Below, piece after piece: positions 28,092 through 37,206 of a stretch of DNA of 64,000 nucleotides; position 1 is the stretch's first letter, and each line of letters opens with the position of its first letter. The DNA is taken from contig OZ247586.1 of the NCBI GenBank assembly GCA_965233855.1, forward strand, positions 930,001-994,000, given 5' to 3'. The stretch is from Megaera_A sp965233855. Its GTDB lineage: Bacteria > Pseudomonadota > Alphaproteobacteria > Rickettsiales > Rickettsiaceae. Made by a program: the position numbers and the translations under genes. Under the pieces are notes generated by a model. The model was given only the letters and a program-made list of their open reading frames with translations, was not told the DNA's origin and searched no databases.

Positions 28092-28598
28092 ATGAAAAAA
28101 CTTTGTACAATATTTTTAATTTTTTGTATTAATCTAGTTTCTACAAATGCACAAGAAATCAAAATTGGAATAATGCAACATGATTTTGATTCCAAGATTA
28201 AACATAGATACGAAAAAGGACAGAATATTATTGTTGAATATCTATTTAACAAAATGCCCAACTATCTAAGAGCATATCCTCACATAGGAGCAAGTATTAA
28301 TAATAAAGGCTTCACAAGCAATATTTATACTGGCCTTACATGGCAATTTGACATTAAAGATTTTTTACTGATTGAAGCGTCGCTTGGAGCCAGCATAAAT
28401 AACGGAGAGCGCATAACTTCGAAAAAAAAGCGAGCACTTGGATCAAAGATTTTATTTAGAGAATCGTTTTCAGTGGGTTATTTAATTAATCAGAACAATA
28501 GAATATCCATAATGATTGACCACATGTCAAGTGCTGACATAAGAAAACCAAATCCTGGTCTTACAGATATTGGAATTAGATATGGCTATAAATTCTAA
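28092..28598 (+). CDS. Acyloxyacyl hydrolase family protein (PagL-like lipid A 3-O-deacylase)
   Basis: Probable outer-membrane beta-barrel enzyme that removes an acyl chain from lipid A. The 168-residue protein has a signal peptide (MKKLCTIFLIFCINLVSTNA) and the C-terminal family motif IDHMSSADIRKPNPGLTDIG. His144 and Ser146 correspond to the catalytic His and Ser of PagL; the position of the third triad residue (Glu in Pseudomonas PagL) appears to be Thr158, followed by Asp. The protein ends in the aromatic strand IRYGYKF, the signal for barrel insertion. It starts two bases after rlmE and is probably cotranscribed. Confidence 0.75.
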   Translation: MKKLCTIFLIFCINLVSTNAQEIKIGIMQHDFDSKIKHRYEKGQNIIVEYLFNKMPNYLRAYPHIGASINNKGFTSNIYTGLTWQFDIKDFLLIEASLGASINNGERITSKKKRALGSKILFRESFSVGYLINQNNRISIMIDHMSSADIRKPNPGLTDIGIRYGYKF

Positions 28599-28603
28599 AT
28601 GAA

Positions 28604-29203
28604 TCAATTACTCCATGATGGATCAGGAATTAAAGGCACAGAAGAATTAATTGAATTAATATAATACTCCTTCTCGTAAGGATTCCAACCTATAATTTGC
28701 GTGACAAAACTATGACTTGAAGCGCCATATTGTGCATAGTTAATTACAGCTCCTATATAATCATTTGGTGTTTTTGGATTTAATATCTGGCGATAATACG
28801 CAAATTTGCATTGCTTTTTACTTTTACATTTAATAGCTCCATCTATCTCCTTAAACTGCATTATTTGCCATTTCAAATCTAATAATACTACGACAGCTAT
28901 AAAATTCTTTATCCCCCAAGCAGAATCACGCGCCGTATCCCCTATTAAAACAGCTTCTTTAATAGATTTATCTTCTCTTATACTAATAGGAATAATACGA
29001 ATTTTACTATATAGAGAGTTAAGATTTGGGATAGTTTCCTTTTTATAATAATCCGCAAATTCAACATTTACCTTAGAAAAATCTTTTATCTCTATAAGTT
29101 TTGATAATTGCGGCTTTACATCAGATATTAGATTAGCCCTAACCTCTGAAGCTAAAGCCTCAGAAAATAGAAAAGCCAAACAGAAAAGCAAAATACGAAA
29201 CAT
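28604..29203 (-). CDS. Exported protein of unknown function
   Basis: A 199-residue protein with a clear signal peptide (MFRILLFCLAFLFSEALA, cleaved before SEVRA), hence periplasmic or secreted. Mature part is a mix of helix and strand with two close cysteines (IKCKSKKQCKF) likely to form a disulfide, and conserved-looking aromatic ends (GWNPYEKEYYINSINSS). I do not recognise a family. It is the last gene on the minus strand of the long atp run, 28 bp after the universal stress gene, and converges with the PagL-like gene (5-bp gap). Confidence 0.7.
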   Translation of the reverse strand: MFRILLFCLAFLFSEALASEVRANLISDVKPQLSKLIEIKDFSKVNVEFADYYKKETIPNLNSLYSKIRIIPISIREDKSIKEAVLIGDTARDSAWGIKNFIAVVVLLDLKWQIMQFKEIDGAIKCKSKKQCKFAYYRQILNPKTPNDYIGAVINYAQYGASSHSFVTQIIGWNPYEKEYYINSINSSVPLIPDPSWSN

Positions 29204-29231
29204 ATTTCAAAAAAACTACCGAACTAAAGCT

Positions 29232-29660
29232 CTAGTCCCTTATAACCATTACAGAAATTGATGAATGACGAACTATCTTAGAAGCGTTTGGGCCAAGCAT
29301 ATAATCTTTAAACTGAGGCCTAACAGCTGATAACATAATTAAATCAGCACTTACTTTTTCAGAATAATTTATCACTTCATCATAAATTGCTCCACGCCCA
29401 ACATTGAATTCTACTTCAACACCTTCTGGAACATATTTTTTGATTAAATCATCAAAAAGCTCTTTGTATTTTTCTTTTTGATCCTTCATCCAATTACGCG
29501 GCAAATAGTCTTCAAGAACCTTCATACCAAAATCTGGCATAATATGAACTAAATGAATTTTAGCTCCAAAAGCATTAACAAAATTAAGAGCAGGAGGAAA
29601 AACCGCCTTAATAGATTGTTTATCCGATAAATCAACTGGTATTACTATATTTTTAAACAT
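29232..29660 (-). CDS. Universal stress protein (UspA family)
   Basis: A 142-residue single-domain protein. It starts MFKNIVIPVDLSDKQS, the standard strand-1 loop with the ATP-contacting Asp, and ends with LGPNASKIVRHSSISVMVIRD, matching the G-(2)-G-(9)-G-S/T nucleotide motif only in part (the second Gly is Ala and the third is His). ATP-binding is therefore uncertain. It is preceded by the TAXI binding protein gene, a common association because UspA-type proteins often accompany TRAP transporters. Confidence 0.87.
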   Translation of the reverse strand: MFKNIVIPVDLSDKQSIKAVFPPALNFVNAFGAKIHLVHIMPDFGMKVLEDYLPRNWMKDQKEKYKELFDDLIKKYVPEGVEVEFNVGRGAIYDEVINYSEKVSADLIMLSAVRPQFKDYMLGPNASKIVRHSSISVMVIRD

Positions 29661-29693
29661 AACAAATGCTTTCTCTATATCTTATTTTATTAT

Positions 29694-30620
29694 CTATTCT
29701 TCTGCTTTAAAGGCAGGCAGAATAAAACTGTTTGTAAAGTGCTCTTTATCTAAATCATATAGAGCTGGACTAGAAGATTTAAACCGATCAACTATTTTAG
29801 GAAAATAATCTAAAAAATTCTGAACTATTTTCTTATCTACATGCTCTGCTGCAACTAAAATAGCTTGCACAGCCACACTCTCTTGATCCTGAGCAATACC
29901 AGGATATCCACCGGCTGGCAAAATAACCTTATAAAAACCAGGATTGTTCTTTAAAAGTAACTCTATTTTATCACTATCAATTGTAACAAAATCAGCTTCA
30001 CACGAATGAGTAATAAAATTAACCAGCGCACTAGGATGGCCAGTCATCATCATTATTGCATCAATATTGCCTTTACAAAACTCTTTTGCATAATCTTCAT
30101 GAGCTAGCTCAATATCAATTGGTGATTTTTTAAAGTCATAATAGGACTCTAAGGCTTTATATGTAATTGAACTATCTGACTTTGGCGGACCATTAGAAAT
30201 TTTTCTTCCTTCCAAATCACCAAATACTAGAATTTTATCGTCGTCTTTCACTATAACTGTAAAAACTTCATCATGTAATCTAAGCACTTGATACATGTCA
30301 TCAAAAGGCTTAGTAGTAGCAAAATAACCTTTACCTGAATATGAATCCAAAGCTAAATTTGAAAGCGTAAAAGCAAAATCTATTTTGCCTCTTTGTAACA
30401 ACCATAGATTCTCAAGTGATCCCGTTGTTGGAACTACTTCACATGGAATACCATCATTTGCTTTTGAAATATAGCGACAAACTTTTAATCCAATAGAATA
30501 GTAACCTTCTAATAGACTACCAGCCCCTATTCTAATCTTACCATCTTCTGCACCCGAAGCTGGGACCACAAAAATCATTACTATAAAATACGATAGAACG
30601 AATAAACGCAATTTTTGCAT
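29694..30620 (-). CDS. TAXI-family TRAP transporter solute-binding protein
   Basis: Periplasmic binding protein that captures a substrate (often an organic acid or glutamate/glutamine) for uptake. The 308-residue protein has a signal peptide ending ASGA-EDG and the family segments IRIGAGSLLEGYYSIGLKVC, CEVVPTTGSLENLWLLQRG, DFAFTLSNLA and an Asp-rich CKGNIDAIMMMTGHPSA. A TRAP-TAXI permease is not present nearby; the upstream gene is instead a DctA-type symporter, 16 bp away. ATG start. Confidence 0.85.
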   Translation of the reverse strand: MQKLRLFVLSYFIVMIFVVPASGAEDGKIRIGAGSLLEGYYSIGLKVCRYISKANDGIPCEVVPTTGSLENLWLLQRGKIDFAFTLSNLALDSYSGKGYFATTKPFDDMYQVLRLHDEVFTVIVKDDDKILVFGDLEGRKISNGPPKSDSSITYKALESYYDFKKSPIDIELAHEDYAKEFCKGNIDAIMMMTGHPSALVNFITHSCEADFVTIDSDKIELLLKNNPGFYKVILPAGGYPGIAQDQESVAVQAILVAAEHVDKKIVQNFLDYFPKIVDRFKSSSPALYDLDKEHFTNSFILPAFKAEE

Positions 30621-30636
30621 AATATTACTACACTAA

Positions 30637-31845
30637 TTACTCAGAGTTATACATATCTCTGTCAAGGGTACCTTCACTACTATCTATTACCAAGGTAATT
30701 GTTGCATCACCGGTAATATTAATCGTAGTACTAAGCAAATCCAACACTCTATCAATTCCAACTAATAATGCAACACCTTCAATTGGAAGCCCAACAGATG
30801 TAAGCATAATAGGTAGCATTATAATAAAAGCTCCGGGAATACCAGCACCACCAATTGAACCAAGAGTACCTGTCAAAATAATCACAATATAATCACCAAA
30901 TGCCAGATCAATACCAAGCACTTGCGCAAAGAATAAAGCAGACATACCAAGTTTAATTGACAAGCCATTCATATTAATTGACGCACCAAGAGGCAAAACA
31001 AAAGATGTACTAGACTCAGACACACCTAATTTTTGTCTACATACCTGCATAGTTGTAGCTAAACTTGCTTTACTACTACCAGTTGACAGCGCAATCATTT
31101 GATATTCAACACTCTTTTTATAGAATGGAATTGGTGACATACGACAGAAAATCATGATAATCAGACCAAATATTATATATTGTAATGTAAACGCAAGAAT
31201 CAACGCACCAAACAACTTACCTAAAGTAAATATAATGTCTACTCCTTGAGTTCCAATTACCCACGCAGTAAGAGCAAATGCTGCATATGGAGATAATTGT
31301 ACAATCACTGATATCATTTTTAAAACAAGCTTTGCAGCTGAATGAATAAAATCTCTAACTGGATCTACTGCATGCCCAAGACTATTAATTATCATTCCAG
31401 TAAATATAGAAAAGAACACAACTTGCAATACATTAGATTCTGAAAATGCCACAAAGATATTATTTGGAACAATTTCAATCAAATAATCAACTAAATCAAA
31501 GCTACTCTCTGTAAAATGTTTATCAGTGCTCTGACCAAAATCTAAGATAACCCCTTCACCAGGTTGTAGAATATGGGCTACTCCTAAACCAAAAACAACT
31601 GCAAAACATGTTGTTCCCAAGTAAGCAAGAACAGATTTTCTAGCAACACGACCAATTGAATTTGGATCACGCATTCCCGTAATGCCAGATACTAAACTAA
31701 AGAATAATAATGGAACTATTACCATTTTTATTAAACGCAAAAACACTGTTCCAATAGGTTTCACTGTCTCTACATGCTGTGGCAAATAAATACCAAAGAA
31801 AACACCAAGAATTAGGCCTATAAATACCTTATGCCATAATTTCAT
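30637..31845 (-). CDS. Dicarboxylate/amino acid:cation symporter (DctA/GltP family)
   Basis: An inner-membrane secondary carrier of 402 residues with the glutamate-transporter fold. Visible hallmarks are the serine-rich re-entrant loop ALSTGSSKASLATTM (HP1), the NMNG of SINMNGLSIKL in helix 7, GIPGAFIIMLPIMLTSVGLP (HP2) and the helix 8 motif DRVLDLLSTTINITGDA with Asp and Asn for cation and substrate. Substrate is an acidic amino acid or C4-dicarboxylate. It is followed directly by the TAXI binding protein gene. Confidence 0.92.
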   Translation of the reverse strand: MKLWHKVFIGLILGVFFGIYLPQHVETVKPIGTVFLRLIKMVIVPLLFFSLVSGITGMRDPNSIGRVARKSVLAYLGTTCFAVVFGLGVAHILQPGEGVILDFGQSTDKHFTESSFDLVDYLIEIVPNNIFVAFSESNVLQVVFFSIFTGMIINSLGHAVDPVRDFIHSAAKLVLKMISVIVQLSPYAAFALTAWVIGTQGVDIIFTLGKLFGALILAFTLQYIIFGLIIMIFCRMSPIPFYKKSVEYQMIALSTGSSKASLATTMQVCRQKLGVSESSTSFVLPLGASINMNGLSIKLGMSALFFAQVLGIDLAFGDYIVIILTGTLGSIGGAGIPGAFIIMLPIMLTSVGLPIEGVALLVGIDRVLDLLSTTINITGDATITLVIDSSEGTLDRDMYNSE

Positions 31846-31891
31846 AAATTCAACTCCATAAAAATGATTGAGCTACAATATTATATAACGC

Positions 31892-32206
31892 CTACTTCCT
31901 ACACACCCATTCAAGGTATTCAGGTAAACCGTTTGCAATATCAAGCTTGATAATTTGAGGCAAATGATAATTATGAATAAATCTTATTGATTTTTCAATT
32001 GCATGATAATTATCATGCGGTGCTTTTATCATCAAACGAAATTCGTTCGCCTTCCTATAACTTGCCTCATAGTAAAAAAAACTTTCCACTTTGTCAATTT
32101 GCACGCAAGCAGCTAACTTAGCTTCTAACAAAGTTTTTGCAATTAAGTTTGCTTTCTTTTTACTGTCTGTTGTTGTTAAAACTATACAACACTTTTTACT
32201 ATCCAT
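31892..32206 (-). CDS. cutA: CutA1-like divalent-cation tolerance protein
   Basis: A small trimeric ferredoxin-like protein of 104 residues. Family segments: IVLTTTDSKKKANLIAKTLLEAKLAACVQID with the conserved AACV, and the C-terminal LPQIIKLDIANGLPEYLEWV. Binds copper in other bacteria; its role is unclear. ATG at 32206 overlaps the end of queD by 8 bp, so it is translationally coupled to it. Confidence 0.88.
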   Translation of the reverse strand: MDSKKCCIVLTTTDSKKKANLIAKTLLEAKLAACVQIDKVESFFYYEASYRKANEFRLMIKAPHDNYHAIEKSIRFIHNYHLPQIIKLDIANGLPEYLEWVCRK

Positions 32207-32621
32207 TCACCTCGACATACGCATTAGGCGTTTCATATAATCTAAGTTTAACTATATCAAATGAATTTTTAGTAAACAACAATGGTATAATATCGGATTT
32301 TATGTGTAATGCAATATTTTCTGCAGTAGGATTGCTTTTTAAATAATAAACATTCTGCCCAGTCTCTTTCTCTATAAGATCTCCAAGGCTTTTATCATCT
32401 TGATGTAAAATTACATTATGATCAAGTTTTTCATCAACCCACTCTTTTACAACAGATTTCAAAACTCCAAAATCTACCACCCTGCCAATTGAATCAAGTT
32501 CATTTGCACTTGCTGTAACTTCTAGAACATATCTATGACCATGCAGATATTTGCATTTATTTTCATGACCAATTACTCTATGGGCAGCATCAAACTCTAT
32601 GCGCCTTGTGCATTCTACCAC
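32199..32621 (-). CDS. queD: 6-carboxytetrahydropterin synthase-like protein (QueD/PTPS family)
   Basis: Converts dihydroneopterin triphosphate to 6-carboxytetrahydropterin, an early step to queuosine. The 140-residue protein carries the zinc histidines in FDAAHRVIG and YLHGHRY, the catalytic Cys in NKCKYLHGH, and the later HNVILHQDD and PTAENIA segments of the family. The frame starts with GTG at 32621; no closer ATG precedes the FDAAH motif. It lies 9 bp after atpC and overlaps cutA by 8 bp. No other queuosine or folate gene is in the window. Confidence 0.87.
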   Translation of the reverse strand: MVECTRRIEFDAAHRVIGHENKCKYLHGHRYVLEVTASANELDSIGRVVDFGVLKSVVKEWVDEKLDHNVILHQDDKSLGDLIEKETGQNVYYLKSNPTAENIALHIKSDIIPLLFTKNSFDIVKLRLYETPNAYVEVNG

Positions 32622-32630
32622 AAAAATTAC

Positions 32631-33029
32631 CTACAAAAATTTGATCAATGATTTATGCTTTTCTATTTTATCCAAAACAATCTCGGCTTCAATTGAATCA
32701 TCTTCTTCTGATAATATTTCATCTTCAAGATCTGTAATTTCATTTGCTATAGTTGTTTTATTTGATTCTTGAATACTAGCGGCATATTCTGTGATTATAT
32801 TCACCTCCTGTCCAGTAACTTGCGCAACCCCTCCATGAATATAATATTTTTTCTCAATGCCATCTATAAATAAACTAATAACACCAATATCAATCGTAGA
32901 AGTAAGCTTAGCGTGACCAGGAAGAACGCCAAAAACACCCTCACTACCAAGAATATTTACCATCTCAGCTTGGGCCTCTAAATAAGTTTCAGAGGGCAAA
33001 ATAATTCTAACTAGCAATTTATTACTCAT
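32631..33029 (-). CDS. atpC: ATP synthase F1 epsilon subunit
   Basis: Stalk and inhibitor subunit of F1 ATPase. The 132-residue protein has the N-terminal beta sandwich (VRIILPSETYLEAQAEMV, GSEGVFGVLPGHAKLTSTID, YYIHGGVAQVTGQEVNII) and a helical hairpin tail, here acidic (DLEDEILSEEDDSIEAE) as in other Rickettsiales. ATG at 33029, 9 bp after atpD. Confidence 0.93.
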   Translation of the reverse strand: MSNKLLVRIILPSETYLEAQAEMVNILGSEGVFGVLPGHAKLTSTIDIGVISLFIDGIEKKYYIHGGVAQVTGQEVNIITEYAASIQESNKTTIANEITDLEDEILSEEDDSIEAEIVLDKIEKHKSLIKFL

Positions 33030-33038
33030 ATAACCATA

Positions 33039-34475
33039 TTATGCAGATTCTTTTGACTTCATTTTATCCGCCTTTTCAATAGCCTCTTCAATTGTACCAA
33101 CCATATAAAAAGCAGCTTCAGGAAGATGATCATATTTACCTTCAACCAGACCTTTAAAACCGGAAATAGTATCTGCTAAATCAACAAATTTTCCTGGAAG
33201 ACCAGTAAACACTTCTGCTACATGAAATGGCTGGGATAAAAATCTTTGTATCTTACGCGCGCGACTAACAATCAATTTATCTTCTTCTGACAACTCATCC
33301 ATACCCAAAATAGCAATAATATCTTGCAAAGATTTATATGTTTGCAATACTTTCTGCACTTCACGCGCAATATTATAATGCTCATCACCAACAATTTTTG
33401 GATCAAGCATCTGCGAACTACTATCAAGTGGATCAACTGCCGGATAAATTCCAAGCTCTGCAATTTGTCGACTTAAAACCGTTGTCGCATCAAGGTGAGT
33501 AAATGATGTAGCTGGAGCAGGATCCGTCAAATCATCAGCTGGAACATAAATAGCCTGCACAGAAGTAATAGAACCACTCTTGGTAGAAGTAATACGCTCT
33601 TGCAACTCTCCCATATCCGTAGCAAGCGTTGGTTGATAACCAACAGCAGAAGGTATACGACCCAGCGTTGCTGAAATCTCAGAACCAGCCTGAGTAAATC
33701 TGAATATATTATCAACGAAAAATAATACGTCCTGCCCACCATCAAGATCCCTAAAATATTCTGCAACCGTAAGTCCCGTAAGAGCAACTCTTGCACGCGC
33801 ACCAGGAGGTTCATTCATTTGACCATAAACAAGAGCCACTTTTGACTCGTCCAATTTATCTGGATTAATAACTCCAGAATCTATCATTTCGTGATAAAGA
33901 TCGTTACCTTCACGTGTACGCTCGCCGACGCCTGCAAAAGCAGTATATCCACCGTGAGCTTTCGCAACATTATTAATAAGCTCCATGATAATAACCGTTT
34001 TGCCAACTCCAGCACCACCAAAAAGCCCAATTTTTCCACCTTTTGCATATGGAGCTAATAAATCAACAACCTTTATACCAGTTACTAGGATACTTCTATC
34101 TGTTGACTGCTCCTCAAACGAAGGAGCATTTCTATAAATTGAAGAAGTTTCTTTTGTCTTAATCGGACCTTGCTCATCAACTGGCTCACCTACAACATTC
34201 ATAATTCTTCCAAGAGTTTCCTTTCCAACAGGAACTCTAATTGAATCACCAGTATCTTTAACAATTAGACCTCTTGTAAGCCCATCAGTAGAATCCATTG
34301 CAATACAACGCACTGTACTATCACCAATATGCTGAGCAACCTCTAAAACCAATTTTTGACCATTATTCTCACATTCCAGCGCATTCAAAATATTTGGTAA
34401 TTGCGCCCCACCATCAAATTTTACATCAACAACAGCTGAAATAATTTGAGTGATCTTTCCTTCATTCTTTTTCAT
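33039..34475 (-). CDS. atpD: ATP synthase F1 beta subunit
   Basis: Catalytic subunit of ATP synthase. The 478 residues include the P-loop GGAGVGKTVIIMELINN, the catalytic GERTREGNDLYHEM (Glu and Arg), the Walker B strand DVLFFVDNIFRFTQAG, the PSAVGYQPTLATDMG catch loop and the DELSEEDKLIV motif of the C-terminal domain. ATG at 34475. It follows an unexpected tautomerase-like gene rather than atpG directly. Confidence 0.98.
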   Translation of the reverse strand: MKKNEGKITQIISAVVDVKFDGGAQLPNILNALECENNGQKLVLEVAQHIGDSTVRCIAMDSTDGLTRGLIVKDTGDSIRVPVGKETLGRIMNVVGEPVDEQGPIKTKETSSIYRNAPSFEEQSTDRSILVTGIKVVDLLAPYAKGGKIGLFGGAGVGKTVIIMELINNVAKAHGGYTAFAGVGERTREGNDLYHEMIDSGVINPDKLDESKVALVYGQMNEPPGARARVALTGLTVAEYFRDLDGGQDVLFFVDNIFRFTQAGSEISATLGRIPSAVGYQPTLATDMGELQERITSTKSGSITSVQAIYVPADDLTDPAPATSFTHLDATTVLSRQIAELGIYPAVDPLDSSSQMLDPKIVGDEHYNIAREVQKVLQTYKSLQDIIAILGMDELSEEDKLIVSRARKIQRFLSQPFHVAEVFTGLPGKFVDLADTISGFKGLVEGKYDHLPEAAFYMVGTIEEAIEKADKMKSKESA

Positions 34476-34490
34476 TTTAAAACCTATTTC

Positions 34491-34703
34491 TTATAGTTTT
34501 TTCTTTCCAAAAGGATCTTCTTGATCCAGAATTAATTTACCTGAAATTCCATAATTTTCAGGCTCCATATCATTTAATTTAATTTTCACGCGCTCAGGTG
34601 ATGTACCAATAGATTCACAAACCGCTTTAGTTACCGACTCTACAAGCTTTCTCTTTTGATCTATCGTTCTTCCAGCAACCATATCAATATTTATTATTGG
34701 CAT
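34491..34703 (-). CDS. 4-oxalocrotonate tautomerase family protein
   Basis: A 70-residue protein of the tautomerase superfamily with the catalytic amino-terminal proline exposed after removal of Met (MPIINIDMVAGRT), and the short family pattern RKLVESVTKAVCESIGTSPERVKI. Members catalyse keto-enol tautomerisation. It is placed between atpG (7 bp upstream) and atpD (15 bp downstream) on the same strand, so it must be cotranscribed with ATP synthase. The substrate is unknown and no aromatic catabolism gene is nearby. Confidence 0.85.
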   Translation of the reverse strand: MPIINIDMVAGRTIDQKRKLVESVTKAVCESIGTSPERVKIKLNDMEPENYGISGKLILDQEDPFGKKKL

Positions 34704-34710
34704 ATTATAC

Positions 34711-35589
34711 TTACCCTGTACTAGCTTCCGCTCCGGATATAATCTCCGTAAGCTCTGTTGTTATAATTGCTTGCCTTGATCTATTCAACTTCAATGTCAG
34801 CTTCTCAATCAGCTCTCCTGCATTTCTAGTAGCATTATCCATTGCCGTCATTCTAGCACCTTCTTCACTCGCTTTATTCTGGAGCAAACCATAATTAATC
34901 TGACCACTCATATATAAATTAATTACATTATGCACAAGGTTTTCGCCTTCATATTCAAATTCCGAAACTGTACTCTCTTTTGCATTTGCCGTATTGCTTG
35001 CCGGTAAAATTTTTCTTCTAGTCATCACCTGAGTCATAGCATTCTTGAACTTATTATAATACATATAGCAAGCTCCAGCTTCTTCATTCTCTATCATCTC
35101 AATCATTTTGTTTTTAACAAGCCTAGACATACAAGCAGCATTACCTTTTGGATTGGGATAATATTCTTCTATCAACTTTGAATATTTGCCGCGCAGAGCA
35201 TCTCTACCCTTTTTACCAATAACGAGTAATTTTACTTCTTTACCTTCCTTTTGAAAAGCTTTCACATCTTTTTTTACTTTTCTTATAATGCTAGAATTGA
35301 AACCTCCGCACAACCCCCTCTCAGACGTCATCACAATCAACAAATATGGTCTGTCTTTCAGTTCCTTACTAAAAAACATACGGCCCTTAGCTGGTAAATC
35401 CATCAAATTACCACCTGTCGAGACATCATACATAATGTCTCCTAAAACCTCAGAATACAAATTCAAATTCTCAGCTTGCTCTTTCACTTTTTTAAGCTTT
35501 GCAGCAGATACGACATGCATAGCTTTAGTGATTTTCTGAGTAGACCTAATACTCTTTACTCTATTTCTAAGTTGTTTTAGACCAGACAT
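34711..35589 (-). CDS. atpG: ATP synthase F1 gamma subunit
   Basis: Rotor shaft of F1. The 292-residue protein has the family N-terminal coil KQLRNRVKSIRSTQKITKAM, the central TSERGLCGGFNSSI and the C-terminal EEGARMTAMDNATRNAGELI, with NRSRQAIITTELTEIISGAEA as the final helix. ATG at 35589, 12 bp after atpA. Confidence 0.96.
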   Translation of the reverse strand: MSGLKQLRNRVKSIRSTQKITKAMHVVSAAKLKKVKEQAENLNLYSEVLGDIMYDVSTGGNLMDLPAKGRMFFSKELKDRPYLLIVMTSERGLCGGFNSSIIRKVKKDVKAFQKEGKEVKLLVIGKKGRDALRGKYSKLIEEYYPNPKGNAACMSRLVKNKMIEMIENEEAGACYMYYNKFKNAMTQVMTRRKILPASNTANAKESTVSEFEYEGENLVHNVINLYMSGQINYGLLQNKASEEGARMTAMDNATRNAGELIEKLTLKLNRSRQAIITTELTEIISGAEASTG

Positions 35590-35601
35590 TATATTCTATT
35601 C

Positions 35602-37137
35602 TTAATTACTCAAAAATTCTTCAACAAATTTAGCAAGATAAGTCTTCAACTTCTCTTCAGTTTCCGCATTTAACTGCTTTTCTTCACGTATTGAAGTTAA
35701 AATGCTTTCACCTTTCAACTTAATATCATCAATCAGTTTGTCTTCAAAATCACGAACTTTAGATGCACTAATCTTCTCAAGATAACCATTAACACCCGCA
35801 TATAATGAAACAACCTGCTCCTCAACAACAAATGGTGCATATTGCGGCTGTTTTAGAAGTTCTGTCAATTTCTGACCATGCTTAATCAGCTGTTGAGTAG
35901 ACGCATCTAGATCAGAACCAAACTGAGCAAATGCCTCCATCTCTCTAAACTGAGCCAACTCTAGCTTCATAGAACCAGATACCTTTTTAATAGCCTTAAT
36001 CTGAGCAGCAGAACCAACACGACTCACTGATATACCGACATTAACTGCCGGTCTTATACCCTTATAAAATAATTCGCTCTCAAGGAAAATCTGACCATCA
36101 GTAATTGAAATCACATTAGTTGGAATATAAGCAGACACATCACCAGCTTGCGTTTCAACAATCGGAAGAGCTGTTAAAGACCCACCACCTTTATCATCTG
36201 ATAATTTAGCCGCTCGCTCAAGCAATCTTGAATGCAGATAGAACACATCACCAGGATATGCCTCGCGCCCAGGAGGGCGTCTTAATAACAACGAAATCTG
36301 ACGATATGCAACAGCATGCTTACTTAAATCATCATAAATTACAAGCGCATGCTTTCCATTATCTCTAAAATATTCACCAATTGCGCAACCAGTATATGGA
36401 GCTAAAAATTGTAATGGAGCCGGATCCGAAGCAGTTGCTGCTACAACAACGGTATATTCCATAGCCCCAGCTTCTTCTAGCTTCTTTACAATTTGCGCAA
36501 CTGTAGATCTTTTCTGACCAATTGCAACATACACACAAAATATCTTTTCTGACTCATTATCCACCAAATGCGCAGGCTTCTGGTTAATGATTGTATCAAT
36601 AGCGATTGCCGTCTTCCCAGTCTGGCGATCACCGATAATCAACTCTCTCTGCCCTCTACCTATTGGAATCAATGCGTCGATAGCTTTAATACCAGTTTGA
36701 ACTGGTTCATGCACACTTTTTCTACCAATAATACCGGGAGCTTTCACCTCGACACGGCTATAATCTTTAGAAATAATATCACCCTTTCCATCAATAGGGC
36801 GGCCAAGAGCATCCACCACTCTACCTATCATCGAAGGGCCTACAGGCGTTTGCAATATCTCTCCTGTTCTTTTAACTTTATCGCCTTGTCGAACAGAACT
36901 ATCATCACCCATAATTACGACACCAACCATGTCGCTTTCTAGGTTTAGAACCAAGCCTTTAACACCAGAATCAAATTCAACCATTTCACCAGCTTGAACA
37001 TTATCGATTCCGTATACTTTGGCAATACCGTCACCAACTGTGATTACATAACCAACCTCTTGCAACTCACCAAGTTGATCAATTCCACCAATTTCACGTT
37101 CTAAAATTTCTGATATTTCCGAAGGATTTAATGCCAC
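35602..37137 (-). CDS. atpA: ATP synthase F1 alpha subunit
   Basis: Regulatory nucleotide-binding subunit of F1. The 511 residues include the P-loop IIGDRQTGKTAIAIDTIINQ, the arginine finger in NVGISVSRVGSAAQIKA, and LLRRPPGREAYPGDVFYLHSRL. It starts with GTG at 37137, supported by AAGGAG about nine bases upstream. Order atpH-atpA-atpG-atpD-atpC is the usual alphaproteobacterial one apart from the inserted tautomerase. Confidence 0.97.
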   Translation of the reverse strand: MALNPSEISEILEREIGGIDQLGELQEVGYVITVGDGIAKVYGIDNVQAGEMVEFDSGVKGLVLNLESDMVGVVIMGDDSSVRQGDKVKRTGEILQTPVGPSMIGRVVDALGRPIDGKGDIISKDYSRVEVKAPGIIGRKSVHEPVQTGIKAIDALIPIGRGQRELIIGDRQTGKTAIAIDTIINQKPAHLVDNESEKIFCVYVAIGQKRSTVAQIVKKLEEAGAMEYTVVVAATASDPAPLQFLAPYTGCAIGEYFRDNGKHALVIYDDLSKHAVAYRQISLLLRRPPGREAYPGDVFYLHSRLLERAAKLSDDKGGGSLTALPIVETQAGDVSAYIPTNVISITDGQIFLESELFYKGIRPAVNVGISVSRVGSAAQIKAIKKVSGSMKLELAQFREMEAFAQFGSDLDASTQQLIKHGQKLTELLKQPQYAPFVVEEQVVSLYAGVNGYLEKISASKVRDFEDKLIDDIKLKGESILTSIREEKQLNAETEEKLKTYLAKFVEEFLSN

Positions 37138-37206
37138 TTTCTAAAACTCCTTTTAAAAAGACAAATTTATTACTAAGCTATGTAGAGACACTGCCCCAAC
37201 ACAACA

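Noticed and set aside
33272..33814. Two minus-strand frames inside atpD in another phase
   Set aside because: Out-of-phase shadows of atpD with low-complexity Leu/Val content.
36568..36942. Open frame of 124 codons on the plus strand
   Set aside because: It is antisense to atpA, which is complete and strongly conserved; the translation has no family features.
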